From Onchocerca lupi (taxonomy: Eukaryota; Nematoda; Chromadorea; Rhabditida; Onchocercidae), in NCBI GenBank assembly GCA_028564675.1, contig JAOVVO010000013.1, positions 124,001 to 188,000 on the forward strand: a stretch of DNA of 64,000 nt, read 5' to 3'. The position numbers were made by a program, and so were the translations under genes. Below are positions 27,501 to 40,487 of this stretch, piece after piece. How positions within the stretch are numbered: the stretch's first letter is position 1; each line of letters starts with the position of its first letter. The notes beneath the pieces were generated by a model. It was not told where the DNA came from. It did no database searches and saw only the letters and a program-made list of their open reading frames with translations.

Positions 27501-30500
27501 GATATGTAACATCATAAATGATATTAGCACTTGGAAGCGTTACATTGTTCAGTTCATAATCAAAATCCTTGGCCGATGTACAATTCCAACCTGATGAACC
27601 ACAACCACACCTTGAAGAACAGCAAGATCTCATGATTGTAAATTTTTTGATTATTAAACATTTATCAATTAAAATGAATATTAGTTGTTTATATAAAAAT
27701 ATTTAAATATTCGACAATACTAATCAATGAATTAGAAATAAACACTGGGAAATTAAATCTCTTTCCATTCATTCACATTCTTTATTTTCCTTCTAAAAAC
27801 ATGTTCCAGTCCCTTGCTTTATTCTTTTTTCATCCGATTTCAAATGAATCTTTTTTTTTTTTTTTTTAGATTCTTAACGACCATTTAATATCAATTGATG
27901 AACAGTTTAATTAATTTTTCAAATTACAAATTCATCTATTTACAAACAAACTATTGAAAAATTTTTTGCTATGCACTAATTCAAACAAAACATACTTTTG
28001 GGGGACGTTAAAAGGAGCCAATTCTGATGGCAGATTGAGATTTATTAAGGAAGTTTCATTGTTGTAGCAAGGATAGGTTGCTCCATGAAAAATTTGACTG
28101 AAATTCAAAAAAAAAAGACGGTCTAAAATCTTGAAGTCAGGAAGCTTTTGGAAATTTTCGAACTTCAAAACTGAAATTGCTGAAGAAAATAATGCTTACC
28201 TGACAAAACTATAATTGGTGCACCGAATATCAGTTCCTGGAAATGCCATCATAGCTTTTAAATATTTTTCACCTTCCGTAGTTTTATCTTGATTTTCGAG
28301 GCTAAAATACCAATTTGCTCGCTAGTTATTTTGTATTCCAGTCACAAGTATTAAGGATCAATCGTTTATCGATGTAATGATAAGATAACTTTAAGCGATT
28401 ACGAAGTGATTTGAAACAGTCAATATTAAAAGAAATCAATTCATAAGAGGAAAAATCATTTAATGTAATGGATTATTTCATACGATGATCAAACCTGAAG
28501 TAATTTAATGTCCAGTTTCCATAAATTCCACCAATCAGTTCTAATGGAGGTGATGTTTCCGGCTTATAGATTGAATAATTTTCAGTAATAAGTTTAATGT
28601 ACATTTCAGCCCCAAACACTAGAAAAATTGGTATCAGAATCTGAAAATGTTCAATATTGATAAAACAAATTAAGAAATTGCTGATACTATTTACAAACAT
28701 GTTAAGGACAGTTGGTAATAATGTCCTTATGATTGCTATCATAACCATGATCAATATTACTCGAATATTACTGCTTGATTTAATTATTATTATCTTATTC
28801 TTACAGCTCTGCGGCCAAACCTTAAATCAGTTCTTTATAAACTCAGAAGATGGAAAAACACTAAGTCAAATTGCTACAAAACATCAAATGCAAGTGTCAC
28901 TTTCTATAGAAGAAAAGATGGTACAAAGTAGATTTATTAAATTATTAATCTTAGGTTTGCAATCTTGTATCGAGAATACTATTTTAAGCCTTTTATTTTG
29001 GAGCATTTCTGGAATCTGCCATAAAGGATGATATTATTCAAGATGACATTTATTTGGTATTAAAAATATTTCGATTCAAACCTTCATCAATATAACCATA
29101 ATGTCCCGTCTGGATTCAATCAAACGTTTGTTGATAACGGCTCTCAAATGCTGCTTTCGTAAATGAACTTCACTGTCTACATATTCCACGGCTGGATGCT
29201 CCTGATCTGCATCTGCAGATTATATATGAAATACGTAATTTTAAAATAAATCAAAGGAATTTCAAGTTCTGCCATGAATTTTAATATTTCTCAGTCCAAT
29301 TATCATGTTGATCTATAATTTGAATTTCCTTTTATCTTCATTAGAAATATATTTACTCTTCGTTATTCAAAATACTTTTTCTTTTCAAATTTAATCTCAT
29401 AGATTTTATAAAATTATTTGAAGATTTTAGGGATATTCCAAAACATATTTCAATACACATATTTCAAAATAAACATTGGCTAAAATGTGAAAAATAATTG
29501 AGAGAAAATAAACAGCAAGTAATGGATTGTAATCGCTACGAACTTGTTTCATACACTGAAACTGATGTATTTGTAGAATTTTCCAAGAATTTTTCATTGA
29601 CAGAGTGAACGAAATTGTTAAGTCTCCGGGAAAAGTTAGCCCAACAATATTTACGATAATTCTTTTTCAGAGGTTGTTCTTCGGCTGGCGCCAATTGCAA
29701 AAAAATCTGTAAAATTTTTTTAAAAAAATGAACTGTTTCATTAAATATGATAATTAAGTTAACGTTAATTGTAAGAAGGATCGAATAAATGAAAAAATCG
29801 ATATTGAGAAATTTTTGAATCACTGATTTCTTTCTGACAATGAAACTTCGAAGCGTAGTTAAGTTTACAAAATTTATTAAAAAGATGATTTTGAATCAAA
29901 TATCCCTTCAATTGATGAGAAGGAAACAATTAAATTTGAAATCAGCAGTTAAATAACTTACTTGTTGAAGTGTTGGAACGGTAATACTGTAGTTCGTGAT
30001 ATCCAATTCATGTTTCAACTTTTCAATTTTTTCAAATAATCTTTAATTGTAGTGATTTGGACTTACAAATATGTAAGACAAGTAATTTTGAATTGACTTG
30101 GAAGAACAGTAAAAACTGTATGGTATTCCACAAATTATAAAAAAGGGCAAAAAGGATAGACAAGAATGAGAGAAAAGATTTAGTAAGATTCGTTTAATTG
30201 AAAATTTTTGTCAGAAATTTCACTAAGGTATTTATGTTTCGATGCTTTAAAGTCTTTCTTGAAAAAAAAAAGGAAATTTTGTTTGTTACAGGAAAAATCT
30301 TGCTTTGTAGTGACAAAAGGAAGGTGCAAAGATGATGAAAACTACCAAGTTTTCCAATAAAAAACCAACTCTTTTAATTCATGGGCAGTTAAATTGATGG
30401 GCAAACGATATAATTCTTCATTTTCATATTGTTCTACAAGTTCACAGTGTCCATCGGTTTGTTTCATTAAAAAATTTTTCACAGAATTTTCAGATGTTTT

Positions 30501-33500
30501 GATAGTATTCTGAAGAGTTGAAATATAAAGAGCGAAGTAATAAAGTCTAATTAAATATATTTAATGTTGCATATATCAAGTAGATATTTTCAAAAAAGTT
30601 TAATACTTTCAAGTAATTTCATTAAGAAATGCATTGATAAAATTCTTACTTTAAATTCCATAAAATTTCGAAAAAAAACTGACAAAGAAATACCGATGTT
30701 TTTAAGATATTCAAATACAGGCCATTTCCAAACTTCTTTTTGAGAAACAACGGTGAGCCTGCAACTTGAAGTTGCCCTTTTGATATAATTGCAATTCGAT
30801 CTGCTAATATATCTGCCTCATCCATATGATGTGTTGATAAGATCACCGTTCGTCCTAGAAATAGTTCTTAATTCTCTCTGAATTTCAATTTCAATCTCTG
30901 TCAGAAATTTAGATATTAATGACCATATTTTAACATCATTATACATATGTTTACTTCTTCTTCCATAAATAGAATAATTCACAAAAAATAGATGACAATT
31001 ATCTGCCTGATTTCAGAAACCCACCATTCTCTGAATGCAATAAATTTATAGGTATTTGACATGGTTGCTTTAATGTTTCATTTAATTCGTCCTTCACTAT
31101 AAGCTGAAAATTTCAAATTGAAAGCAAGCCTTTTTTATTTTTGATCAGTATATCCCAAATGGAACGCCGAGCACGGGCATCAACACCAGCTGTAGGTTCA
31201 TCAAGAATTACCAACTTTGAGCCACCGATCAAAGCAATGCCGATGCACAATTTACGCTTCATGCCACCTGCAGTTGTACATGCAAAATTTGACATGAAAT
31301 ATTGTTTCATTAGAGTAATGTAACACTGAGTGGTCGCCAAAAAAAATTTACTGCGAAGCTTGCCTGAAAGATAGCTGATAAGTTTATCTTTTGAAGCAAT
31401 TAAACCAAGATTTTCCACAGTTTCGTAGACTTCATTATTAAGTCGATTTTCTGGAATACCTTTTAAAGCACCATAAAATTTCAATTGTTCAGTGACAGTC
31501 AACCTAAAAAAATTAAGCAGTTAAGGTATAAATAACAAATAAGTATGTGCAGATAAAACAGCAGAAAACTTTGGCAACAACTAATAGGAATAAAAGTATT
31601 AACAATCAACCTGTTTTCGGGAATGCCTTCAAGCATTCCAATAAGCTTGGCCATTTAATAAAATTAGCCATACATTGTAAACCAAGATGCGTAATCAAGA
31701 AAAAAAGTTCTGCGCAAAACTTACTTATCGAAGAGAATGTTATACTGTGGACATATGCCAATGAAACTACGTATGGTGCGCATATATTTTTGAAAATTCA
31801 AACCGTAAACAAACACTGCACCTGATGTTGATTGCAATAAACCGGTCAAAATTGAACTAAAATATTTTGCACAAGATTATTTTAAATGAATTTTTTTTTT
31901 TTTTGAAAATTTGAGAAATTCCGAATATTTCTCAATAATTCTAATGTCAGTTTTTCAGTATTAATAAAATTTTAAAGTGAAGAAGATAGCATACATAGCT
32001 GTTGTTTTTCCGGCACCATTATGTCCGAGTAAAGCAGTTATCTGTGATTCATAAAATCGCATATTTAATCCATCTAACTAAAAGGAATGAGATTCGTCGA
32101 ATGTTTTCGAATGATTCAAGACAGCAGAGAAGATATTTTATTTCATAAAAAGCATCTGATATTCTATAAATTTCGCAATTATTGACTATTTGTATTATTG
32201 ACTATTCGAAAATTTCGCAATTATTGACTATTCGAAAAGAACCGACAGAACTGTATCTGATAATAGGCGACACAGGAGTGGGGAAGACCACCTTTGCCAC
32301 AACTTTATCCAAAAGTTAAGGGGCTACGCCCCCCCCTTACCCCCCCCCCATGCAATTTGGAAGGGCTATTTCCGAGCAAATCACACAACCCTAACACAAT
32401 TTCAACCCCTCAAACAACCAATGCAGCCTGACGCAACCAATACAAAGTCACGCCAACCTGAATCTTGCCTCCACCTCCCCCACAATCAGTACCATGAGCC
32501 AAACTAACCACAGCCGTAGTAGGCAAAAACAAATGATAATCGGCATGGGAAGGCATACGCAACCACATCCTACGAACAATACCAGCCGTTATGCAAGTCA
32601 AACGACTGGCCACAACATCGGTCTTATCACCCCCACCACCAACTTGAACACGCAAAACCCCCGGAGTGCAATCCTTATTTGTCGCCATCCACACCACAGC
32701 ACTATAGATCTTCACTGGACAGTCCGTCGGTAAACCAAATGCGCTGGCGAATATGGGATGAGATCTTCCTCCCGCTTGCAAATCGAAACACCCCGATTTA
32801 TTTCTGATTTGAATTAATTTTTCAAGAAATTTTCATTTGACTAATTCGAATTTTTAACCAAAAAAGTCATTTTTGCGTTAAAATTAAAGCAGGATTACCG
32901 CTTTGGTTCCATTTCCATAGATTTTGACAAGATTACTAATATCAACCGCAAGCTTCAAATCAATTGGTTCTTGTTCAAAATTATCTACAACGTTACAATG
33001 ATAAGTAAAATGATTTTAAGAATGAGAGCAATCGTAACAGTAATGAAAATATTAATCATTAAATCTCGAAGTGAAGAAAAAACTAATTCAATTATTTTTC
33101 TATAAGCTATTTAAGTTTTTACCTGATGCTTTAATAGGAATTGTGAAATTAGCGTCTGATATGGATTGCTTCACGTATTTATCACTTCGCCAATATCGTG
33201 GAGTGATGAAAAAATAAAATGGTTGTGGAACGCCGTAAATACCTGTAATTAAGATCTTTATTATCATGATTAATAGAGAATAACAATAACGACGATAATG
33301 ATTTGAAGAAATAGTTAAATCATTGTCAAAATTATTGAAGATTTGAAGCGAACTTACCAGGGAAAACAATATTGATATACCATGCCAAAAGAGCATAGAT
33401 GAATGCATCTAATACGAATGCTATTAGTATTGTCGATAAAGTAATGTTTAATCCTGCCAAATAAAACGTTTAAATTTTCCACTATCATTTAGAAAATTTA

Positions 33501-36500
33501 CAGATTTACAAAATAATTACCATAAATTATTGCCATTAATACTTCCTGTCGAAGTTGCTTCCGCAATCTCAATTATCGAAATTCAATAAGAACAATGAAA
33601 CATTTTGGATAAGTGTTACTGAGACAAAATAATTCCTACGATGTTACTAATCTTACAAATCGATTTGTTAGAAAAAAGAGAGTTAGAACTCTGAATCTTT
33701 CATATCTTGAAATATTAATTAACACATCGAACAAACTTGCTTTGATTTCAAAATGTTACATAGAACTTGTTTTCAGCCAAAATACTTAATTAAAAAGGAC
33801 TAATGCTCTTTGATTGCTACATTTATACCTGCAACCTCTGACATGCTAATTCCTAAAAAAAATAGTCTAAATGATATTCACATTCGACTTAAAGTAAAGT
33901 GCTATTTATCAAGACTTACGGCAAGCTGATAAATTAGAACTCTGTTGCTCATTAGTGGAAAAACTTAATGTATATAGAACATTTTTTCTTCCTTATCTCT
34001 ATTTAGCGGAATGGTTTTCAATTTGGGGAGTGAAAATTTTATTCTCCGTAATAGAAGTGAAAAATTCAGCATTCTTTTAAATTGGATAAATCTCACACTA
34101 ACCTGTGAAATCAGTGGAGAGAAGAGACGACCAGTCAGTGATATAATGATTATTAGCAAAATAGATCATTTCAAAACCATACGCGACTGTTGTTTGAGGA
34201 AAAAGTAACTGAAAGTAACAATAAGAACAGCAAGAAGTCATATCATAATGAAATGATAAAAATTATAAGTTGAGCAATTATGTTATTTGTTTCACCAAAA
34301 ATGCAAAAATTCAACAATCACATCTAATATAAACATACCGCAATTATCTCAAATGCTAAAAATCAAACTTACTGTAATTGTTACATACGTTAAAGACCGA
34401 GTATGGTAAGATATTTGATACGGAAAAAATAATAGGAAAAATATGGCAGCAGCGCTAGCCGATGCTATATCTGTCCGAGAAAATAATGTTGAAATAAAGA
34501 CACATTGTGCTATGCAAGCTATTGAGAATAATGAGAAATAAATGATAAGAAATAAGAAATTCGCTGCTGGCAAAAATTTTCCGTACTGAAATTTGAATTA
34601 TTTAATATTTTGCACCTATAAAAATATACATATATATATATATATGTTTTACCAAAAAAATTGTTCACTGTTCAATTTATATTATTCGTTCTTTAAAACT
34701 CTCTCCTCAATCATAGGGAGTCTTGACTTAAGAACTATTACTATGAAAACAGCAAGCACTTATCTTCCAAAAATATCACGAAAGTAAAGAGATTTTTCCG
34801 CGTACTACTTATTGTTTTGAATCAGGAAAAGAAAAAAAACCTACTGCTTCGAAAAAAAAAAATTTCTAAATATCATATTGAAAATGAAATATTTTCAAGA
34901 CAAAAACCTTAAGTAAAACACAAATGAAGATATTAGAGATGGAAATGAGGATGAAAGAATGCAAACTCCATGAAAACCAATGAATCGAATCACTAAGACC
35001 CATAATTCTCATCATTTCCTTCAATCGCATCTCTTTTTCATAAACAATATTTTTTACAAGAAATGCCGATGGCAACATCCAGCATAGCACAACAAACATT
35101 CCCAGAAAATTCAGTATAGAGAACCTGGAAAATGGTCCACCCATAAACTTTTAAAACTTTTTGAAGTTTTCATTCCATTATTTAGCTCTTTTTTCTTTTT
35201 TCTTATTTTTTCACTCTTCATTTTTTAGAATATTTCGAACCATTTATTTCATTTATTTTATCCTCAATTTATTTTTTAAATATTCATAGAAAAATAAATA
35301 AATAAACATTCAAGATTTTCTGAATTCTCAGATTAATATAATGATATGATTTAAGTCATACTTATCAATCTGAACACATTTATAAGGTTCCTGTTGCACG
35401 AACAAACCCGTCGAATATTTGCGGCCAGTAGCATTTTCGATGAGAATTTTATCAATAGCTTCTTGAAGAAAACTGAATCCAAATGTTAGATATTTTAAAT
35501 CAACCAAATAATAGTCACGTGATATCTGATGCTCAAATGAATCTCCGAGTCCCCATGTTGCTGAAAATATGATTAATTGCAATATCGCAAATTAACAAAA
35601 GCTATAATTTTTCTAAAATTTAGGTAGAAATTTAAATGCAATCATTAAACTTACAGTCAGTATAATGAGGTGGATAGCGAATTTTGTACGTTACTATAGG
35701 TGGAAAGTTTACGGAATTTTCATCGACGTGAAGGAAAACAATTCCAGCCATGTATTGCTTATGATCCATTAAACATAAAGCGCGATTAATCATTTCCTCC
35801 TCATTGGAAACAACAATAAAACGATTGAATGAGAAGCACTGTAAATGAGAGTTACTTAACCTTACTTCAAGATTTTAAATTTCGGATCTCAAAACTCTTC
35901 AAGGGTTTTGATACTAAATTTGAGTCATTTGAAAGCACCTGCAAAATTCCTTCCAGTCGGAGCGTCATAGATCTAATGAGCATAAGCAAGGAGGATGAAT
36001 GAGACGAAGTATTGAACATATTCAATAATGCTGATGTAAGAGATGCTACGACATCATGATTTAAAATATCCGATTCCTTCATCAGCTTCAGAAACTTTAT
36101 AATATTCTGCAAGTATTCAGTGGAGCAAAATTAAATTTTTTTTTTTTTTTCGAAATCTTGATATATTTAACGAATTTAGAAAAGATCCTCTTCTGACCAA
36201 CTTTTCATATTATTAAAAATATTCGTGCAAAAAAAATTACTTCAGAGGCTGGACGAAGTTTGCTTTCAAATAAAGCATCTTGTAAAGGTGACGCCATGCG
36301 ATTGAAATTAATGATTGAACTTTGCAGTAAACTGGCCCACTGAAGTGGTTCCGACATCTGAAACATATATTTCAAAATCGTGCAAATGAAATAATAATTC
36401 TGAATTAAATGTTTCATTAACTTGATAATTGCCTTTACCTGAAATAGCATATTGCTTGAAATATTCACCCTATAATATCAGAGAGGTTTGAGGGTAGCAA

Positions 36501-39500
36501 TATTTGGATAATATGGCGAGATGGAACATGATATCAGATGCTTCATGCGAGCAAAAAGACATTGATATGAATCAATTTGGTTGTAATTTATCAGAGTTGG
36601 TCATGCAGTTACACCTTGATAATGATGATTCAGATAATTATAATAGCATGATGAATAATAATGCATTCTGATGGGTTGTAAATCCACCAGAATTATCACC
36701 TTTCTGGCAAATGCGTTAACAGCGGGAGAAGCGGGAGCCAACAAAATGTAGCCACTGATCAACGGCATAATTCGTGATAAAATGGCACCTTCCAAGAAGG
36801 AACAGTTCCTATCTGAAATATATTCTTATTGAAATTTTTCATTATCAGAATATAAGCAAATATAATGTGATAAACCAAATAGATCAAGAATCAGTTGGTT
36901 GTACTTTGAGTATAATCCAAATACCTGGATGAATCGGAATAGAGCCACAAAATTGCTCCTTCTTATCATGTATTTCACCATGTCGAGGTGCTACGTAACG
37001 CAAAAAATTATATATTTTGTCTTTACCAGTATTGTATGCAGCTATTGTTGATCCTCCGATAATGGATTTCTCAACACGCGAGCTTTCATCGTAAGCTGAA
37101 TAAGTTTTTGAAATCCACTTAATACATTTAAGATCAAATTATTAGCTTCAAACTAGGGTATAAATTATTTTAATAAAAGTTCCCATACAAAAGCTTGCAA
37201 AAAATATCACTCAGAAAAAAATTCTCCTACTCATAGATTGAATTAAAAGCACAAAAAAAAATTAGCAATTAAAATTGTGTGAAAAAAGCTAATTTAAATA
37301 TTCAGATATCAAGCTGCAAAAATTATGTAAATGTTCGTTGTTTTTGCCACACAGTGTTTTCAAACTTCTCATCGATTGATTCGAAATTTTGACACAATGT
37401 TGCATTTAAACTGACGCGTGTTTCCATGTACATATACCTGTTTTTTTTCTTTTTTTTTTTTTCACTTCTCCATAAAGATAAACAAGTTTCCCGGCAAAAC
37501 ACTTAGATTAACAAATGAACAAAGTGAGATCACCGAATCATAAGGCGACATGTTGGAAATCAGGTAAGGAAAAAAAGCCCCGAAAGGATTAAAAAGATTC
37601 GGATTTTGGAGCAGAAATAGTTCAAATTCGACAGCAATTCGAGTTCCACACTCAGTTCAGTTGAATTTCTATACCAACACAGTGAAGTTTTACAACGACA
37701 TAGATCGAAGCAGCAATAGCAGCAGATCGATGATCAAGGAATTCTATTTTTCCGTACAAGTGATAAAGGAAAGAATAATCCAGTGATCAATTTGTTTGGA
37801 TATTCTCAGATAATTTCGAAGACAGTTCAGATGCAATCAGTTTGCTTTAGTTCATCCAAATAATGTCTTGCAGAAGATCACATACAGCACGTCGTGTTCG
37901 CAGGGCGAGAGAAATGAACGATTAATTGAACGAGCGAAAAAGACAAAGAATGACTCAAATACGGGCAGAGCGACGTGCAGCCAGTTTTGAGGATGCACTG
38001 TTGCAAAATGTAAATGTTCGTTGTTCAAGATCTTAAATCTCCGGAAGTTCTTGCCGACTGCTTTCAAATTTTGATGTAACGCTGCATTCGGATAGGCGCG
38101 TGCTTTCTGTATAGATATACCTACTTTTTTTTTACCTGTCACAGATGTGACAGGTAAAAGTAAGTGGGCAAACATTTTTATTTATAAGACTAAATGGACA
38201 GACCACGCGGAACGTGGTTGAGTATAGCTAGTAATTCTTTAAAGTTGAAATCACAAGCAATTTTAAAGATTTTAAATCATTTCTTAAAAAAAAAAAACTA
38301 TGAGTAGAAACTTACGGTTATTTCCACAATGTAATGCATTTATTATTGAGGTATGATTACTGAAATCAACTGCTGATAGAACTGAAATCAATTTTCTGAT
38401 CACTTGATCGTTCCGAAGACTATTTAATGCACCTAATATTTTCAGTAGATCATCGTATTCGACACTAATTTTGTCTGCTGTTGCAGATTGGAGTCCCTAA
38501 AAACTGGATCAATGTTTAATTTTCATAAGGTTCACATTACGCTCTAATATAGTCTTATAATTCTTGCTTGTCAAAATTTGTGAAAATTGTTAAAAGTTTA
38601 ATTTTTTCAAAAATTTAACAAAAATTTCATATTTCTCTTCCGAAATCTTATGAATCATTTTAAACATGGTTCTGACGAAAATAATTTAGATTTCATTCTT
38701 GATAAACAGTAGAAGTGTTACTTTGAAGAAAATCAATTTGTTGTACAATCTGATGCATTATGTAGTAAGTTTAGTTCATCCAAAGGCATGTTGCATTTGG
38801 ATTCGTTATGGAGATAATTGAAGGCAAAATATTGCAACATCTTATACAGCTTAATGCTATTAAAATAAATATGTCATTTAAAATCTTGCAAATTCCCTTA
38901 ACTTTAAATCTTAAATAGAGAAATCACCAGGTTGGTTCTTACTTGAAATTTACTGAGAAATGTCAGATTATCGTTTGGTGATATGATGATAAAATAAAAA
39001 AAAAAAAACAGCGATAGTAATAATAAATTAGCAGTGAAATGAAAATTTGCAAAGATTTTATCGAATGATTTCGACTCAATTTCTCGAAAAACAAACCTCT
39101 CTGATGATTTCTAAAGCATCAAGCGGTGGAATTTGCATATAATTTAAGCTGTTGGACAAATCTTCGCTGGAATTTAGGATGGATTTGAAGAATTTGGCAG
39201 CATCATCAGTGGAATTGAAAAATAAATCGAAGGGGATGGGTTTTTGGAAAGTTTGTGGCGTGAAATGGGCAAATAAATTAATGAGCCAGATAATTGAGTC
39301 CCACAAATTATTCCATTTCACCGGTTCTGAACCTATCGCGGCATACATTTCTGACATAATTCTACCAACCTCAACGACACTGCAATTATAAATTTAGATT
39401 TCTTTTTGTTGAAATATTCATTTCATAATTAAACAATTAACGTTTTCGAAAATCTGCAAAATTTGTTGATCTGCTGAAATTTTACTTCTAAATTTACTTT

Positions 39501-40487
39501 GAAACTTAATTTTGAATTCATATCGATAACATTTACAGTGATTGTTTGCGTAGTCCACTATTAATTGTAGAAGTGTCGTCGCCTGTTGTTGGACTCCTAT
39601 AGCAAGGATTTGTGAAGGAGCACAAAAAACTCTGAAGAAAGGGCATTAGTCCAGCAGATGGAAAAGCTTTTGCATCATAATGACCTGAAATTGTTGGTCT
39701 TCGTAGGATAGAAACAAGTACCAACAATACTGAAAAGAGATGTTAACTAAGAAATAACACTTTTACTAAGAAAGAGGAATTTCACATCTAGCACCAAATC
39801 AGGTAGCATCTTCCTGAGAATATTTGATCTGAAAAATCACCAGGCATTCATGCCTCTAGATAATTATTGTAACGAAAAAAAAATTCGGTTTTGTCACATG
39901 ACGAGAAATGAGCCAAGAATTAATTAGTGTCACATGACGAAAAATGAGCCAAGAATTCATTAGTGTCATGATTTTCTTGAGCACAATAACTTACATGTTC
40001 GATGCTGTTCCGTGAAATTTCTCGCTCTTACTAACGTAAGAATACCAAATAGAAGAATTGGTAATAATAATTCGAGAAGCAAGATCTAAATTTTCAATTT
40101 TCAAAATCTGTTTTAGGATTTTTGAATTTTGCAATTTAGTTCAGATTTTAGAATTCAAAATTCCTGAACTTCTTTCAGAAAGATTTCTATATCCAATATA
40201 AATACACTTTCATAGGAATGCTAAAAATTTTCCAACCGTAAATTGCAAAATCACGATATTTCAAAAAATTTGTATTATTGATTATTTAAGATAACAATTT
40301 CCAATTCTATTTTAATGATGGGGAGGATGACATGGACTTAGGGAGTTCTATATTAAAACAGGAATTGCAATAGGACCTTTTTAATTCCCACAATTATTAA
40401 AAAGATAAAATTACAAACTTTCTGTCTCTTTCTGATCAGAGTACTTTTCCACATCAACAGTGTTACTTGCTTCCACAATGACAGCAT
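18531..40487 (-). CDS. ABCA-subfamily full ABC transporter
   Basis: Membrane exporter or lipid transporter of the ABCA type (CED-7/ABT relatives in nematodes). Read right to left: start exon 40419-40487 (MLSLWKQVTLLMWK), then TM1 39995-40085 (ELLLPILLFGILTLVRA). A large first extracellular domain follows from about 39.7 to 35.4 kb (PSAGLMPFLQSFLCS early). The first TM bundle lies at 35.1-33.1 kb (VYEKEMRLKEMMRIMGLSD). NBD1 spans about 32985-30650: Walker A LLGHNGAGKTT at about 32000-32077, signature LSGGMKRKL rebuilt across an intron at 31374/31267, Walker B VILDEPTAGVD, and STHHMDEAD with the H-loop histidine. The post-NBD1 tail at 30.0-29.6 kb has TVPTLQQIFLQL. Then come the second extracellular domain (about 29.2-23.2 kb), the second TM bundle (23-21.5 kb) and NBD2: LLGVNGAGKTT near 20735, FSGGNKRKL near 19720, DEPSAGMD, TSHSMEECE, and RFGEGYTLTIRL at the end. 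There are dozens of exons, and I have not fixed every boundary. The start is well placed; the 3' end is provisional. Confidence 0.85.
23400..26600. other. Large ABCA intron(s) with unexplained content
   Basis: Between the ABCA exons near 23.3 kb and 26.65 kb I find no clear transporter exon. A minus-strand open stretch at 23900-24094 (IGINGGIWIHYS) might be one. The plus strand has open stretches at about 24830-25013, 25100-25220 and 26026-26223. A pyrimidine-rich run (repeated CTTTC) lies near 25690-25710. No recognised gene. Confidence 0.5.
31268..31373 (-). other. Probable GC-AG intron inside NBD1 signature motif
   Basis: On the minus strand the upstream exon ends ...TATCTTTCAG and is followed by GCAAGC; the downstream exon begins GTGGCATGAAG after ACTGCAG. 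Splicing at GC restores YLSGGMKRKL, the ABCA signature. The nearest GT donor downstream would give LSGKLRSGMKRKL instead. Confidence 0.75.
32227..32790. other. GC-rich island of unknown origin in an ABCA intron
   Basis: About 560 bases, visibly far richer in G+C and strongly C-biased on the plus strand, sit in the intron between the ABCA exons at 32897-32985 and 31997-32077. It holds a plus-strand Walker-A-like stretch (GDTGVGKTT) ending at a stop near 32319, then a GGGGC-TAC-GCCCC hairpin and C-runs. A minus-strand open frame at 32410-32781 encodes 123 residues rich in glycine and beta-strand-like segments. Short repeats (GCAATTATTGACTATT) abut its left edge. It does not belong to the transporter. 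Possibilities are an insertion from a small virus or other mobile DNA, a retained fragment of foreign DNA, or an assembly artefact. I cannot identify it. Confidence 0.6.
37307..38231 (+). mobile_element. Non-autonomous Helitron with helicase-protein remnant
   Basis: The 3' end is diagnostic: an ACCACG-CGGAA-CGTGGT hairpin at 38202-38218, a 9-base spacer, then CTAG at 38228-38231 followed by T. This is the CTRR terminus and A/T target rule of Helitrons. Inside, an ATG at 37863 opens MSCRRSHTARRVRRAREMND, then a stop, then in the same frame LNERKRQRMTQIRAERRAA, the basic N-terminus seen in Helitron helicase proteins; Rep and helicase domains are absent. The left end is not certain; TC at about 37307 is a guess. 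It sits between the ABCA exons near 38316-38498 and 36925-37097, so splicing should remove it. Related fragments lie at 9.3-10.8 kb. Confidence 0.75.

Noticed and set aside
28657..29031. 124-codon plus-strand frame
   Set aside because: It is hydrophobic and AT-driven, antisense to ABCA exons, with no splice context or known domain.
32227..32790. Island as a nuclear copy of Wolbachia DNA
   Set aside because: Such copies are common in filarial genomes, but Wolbachia DNA is AT-rich and this block is GC-rich with C-runs.
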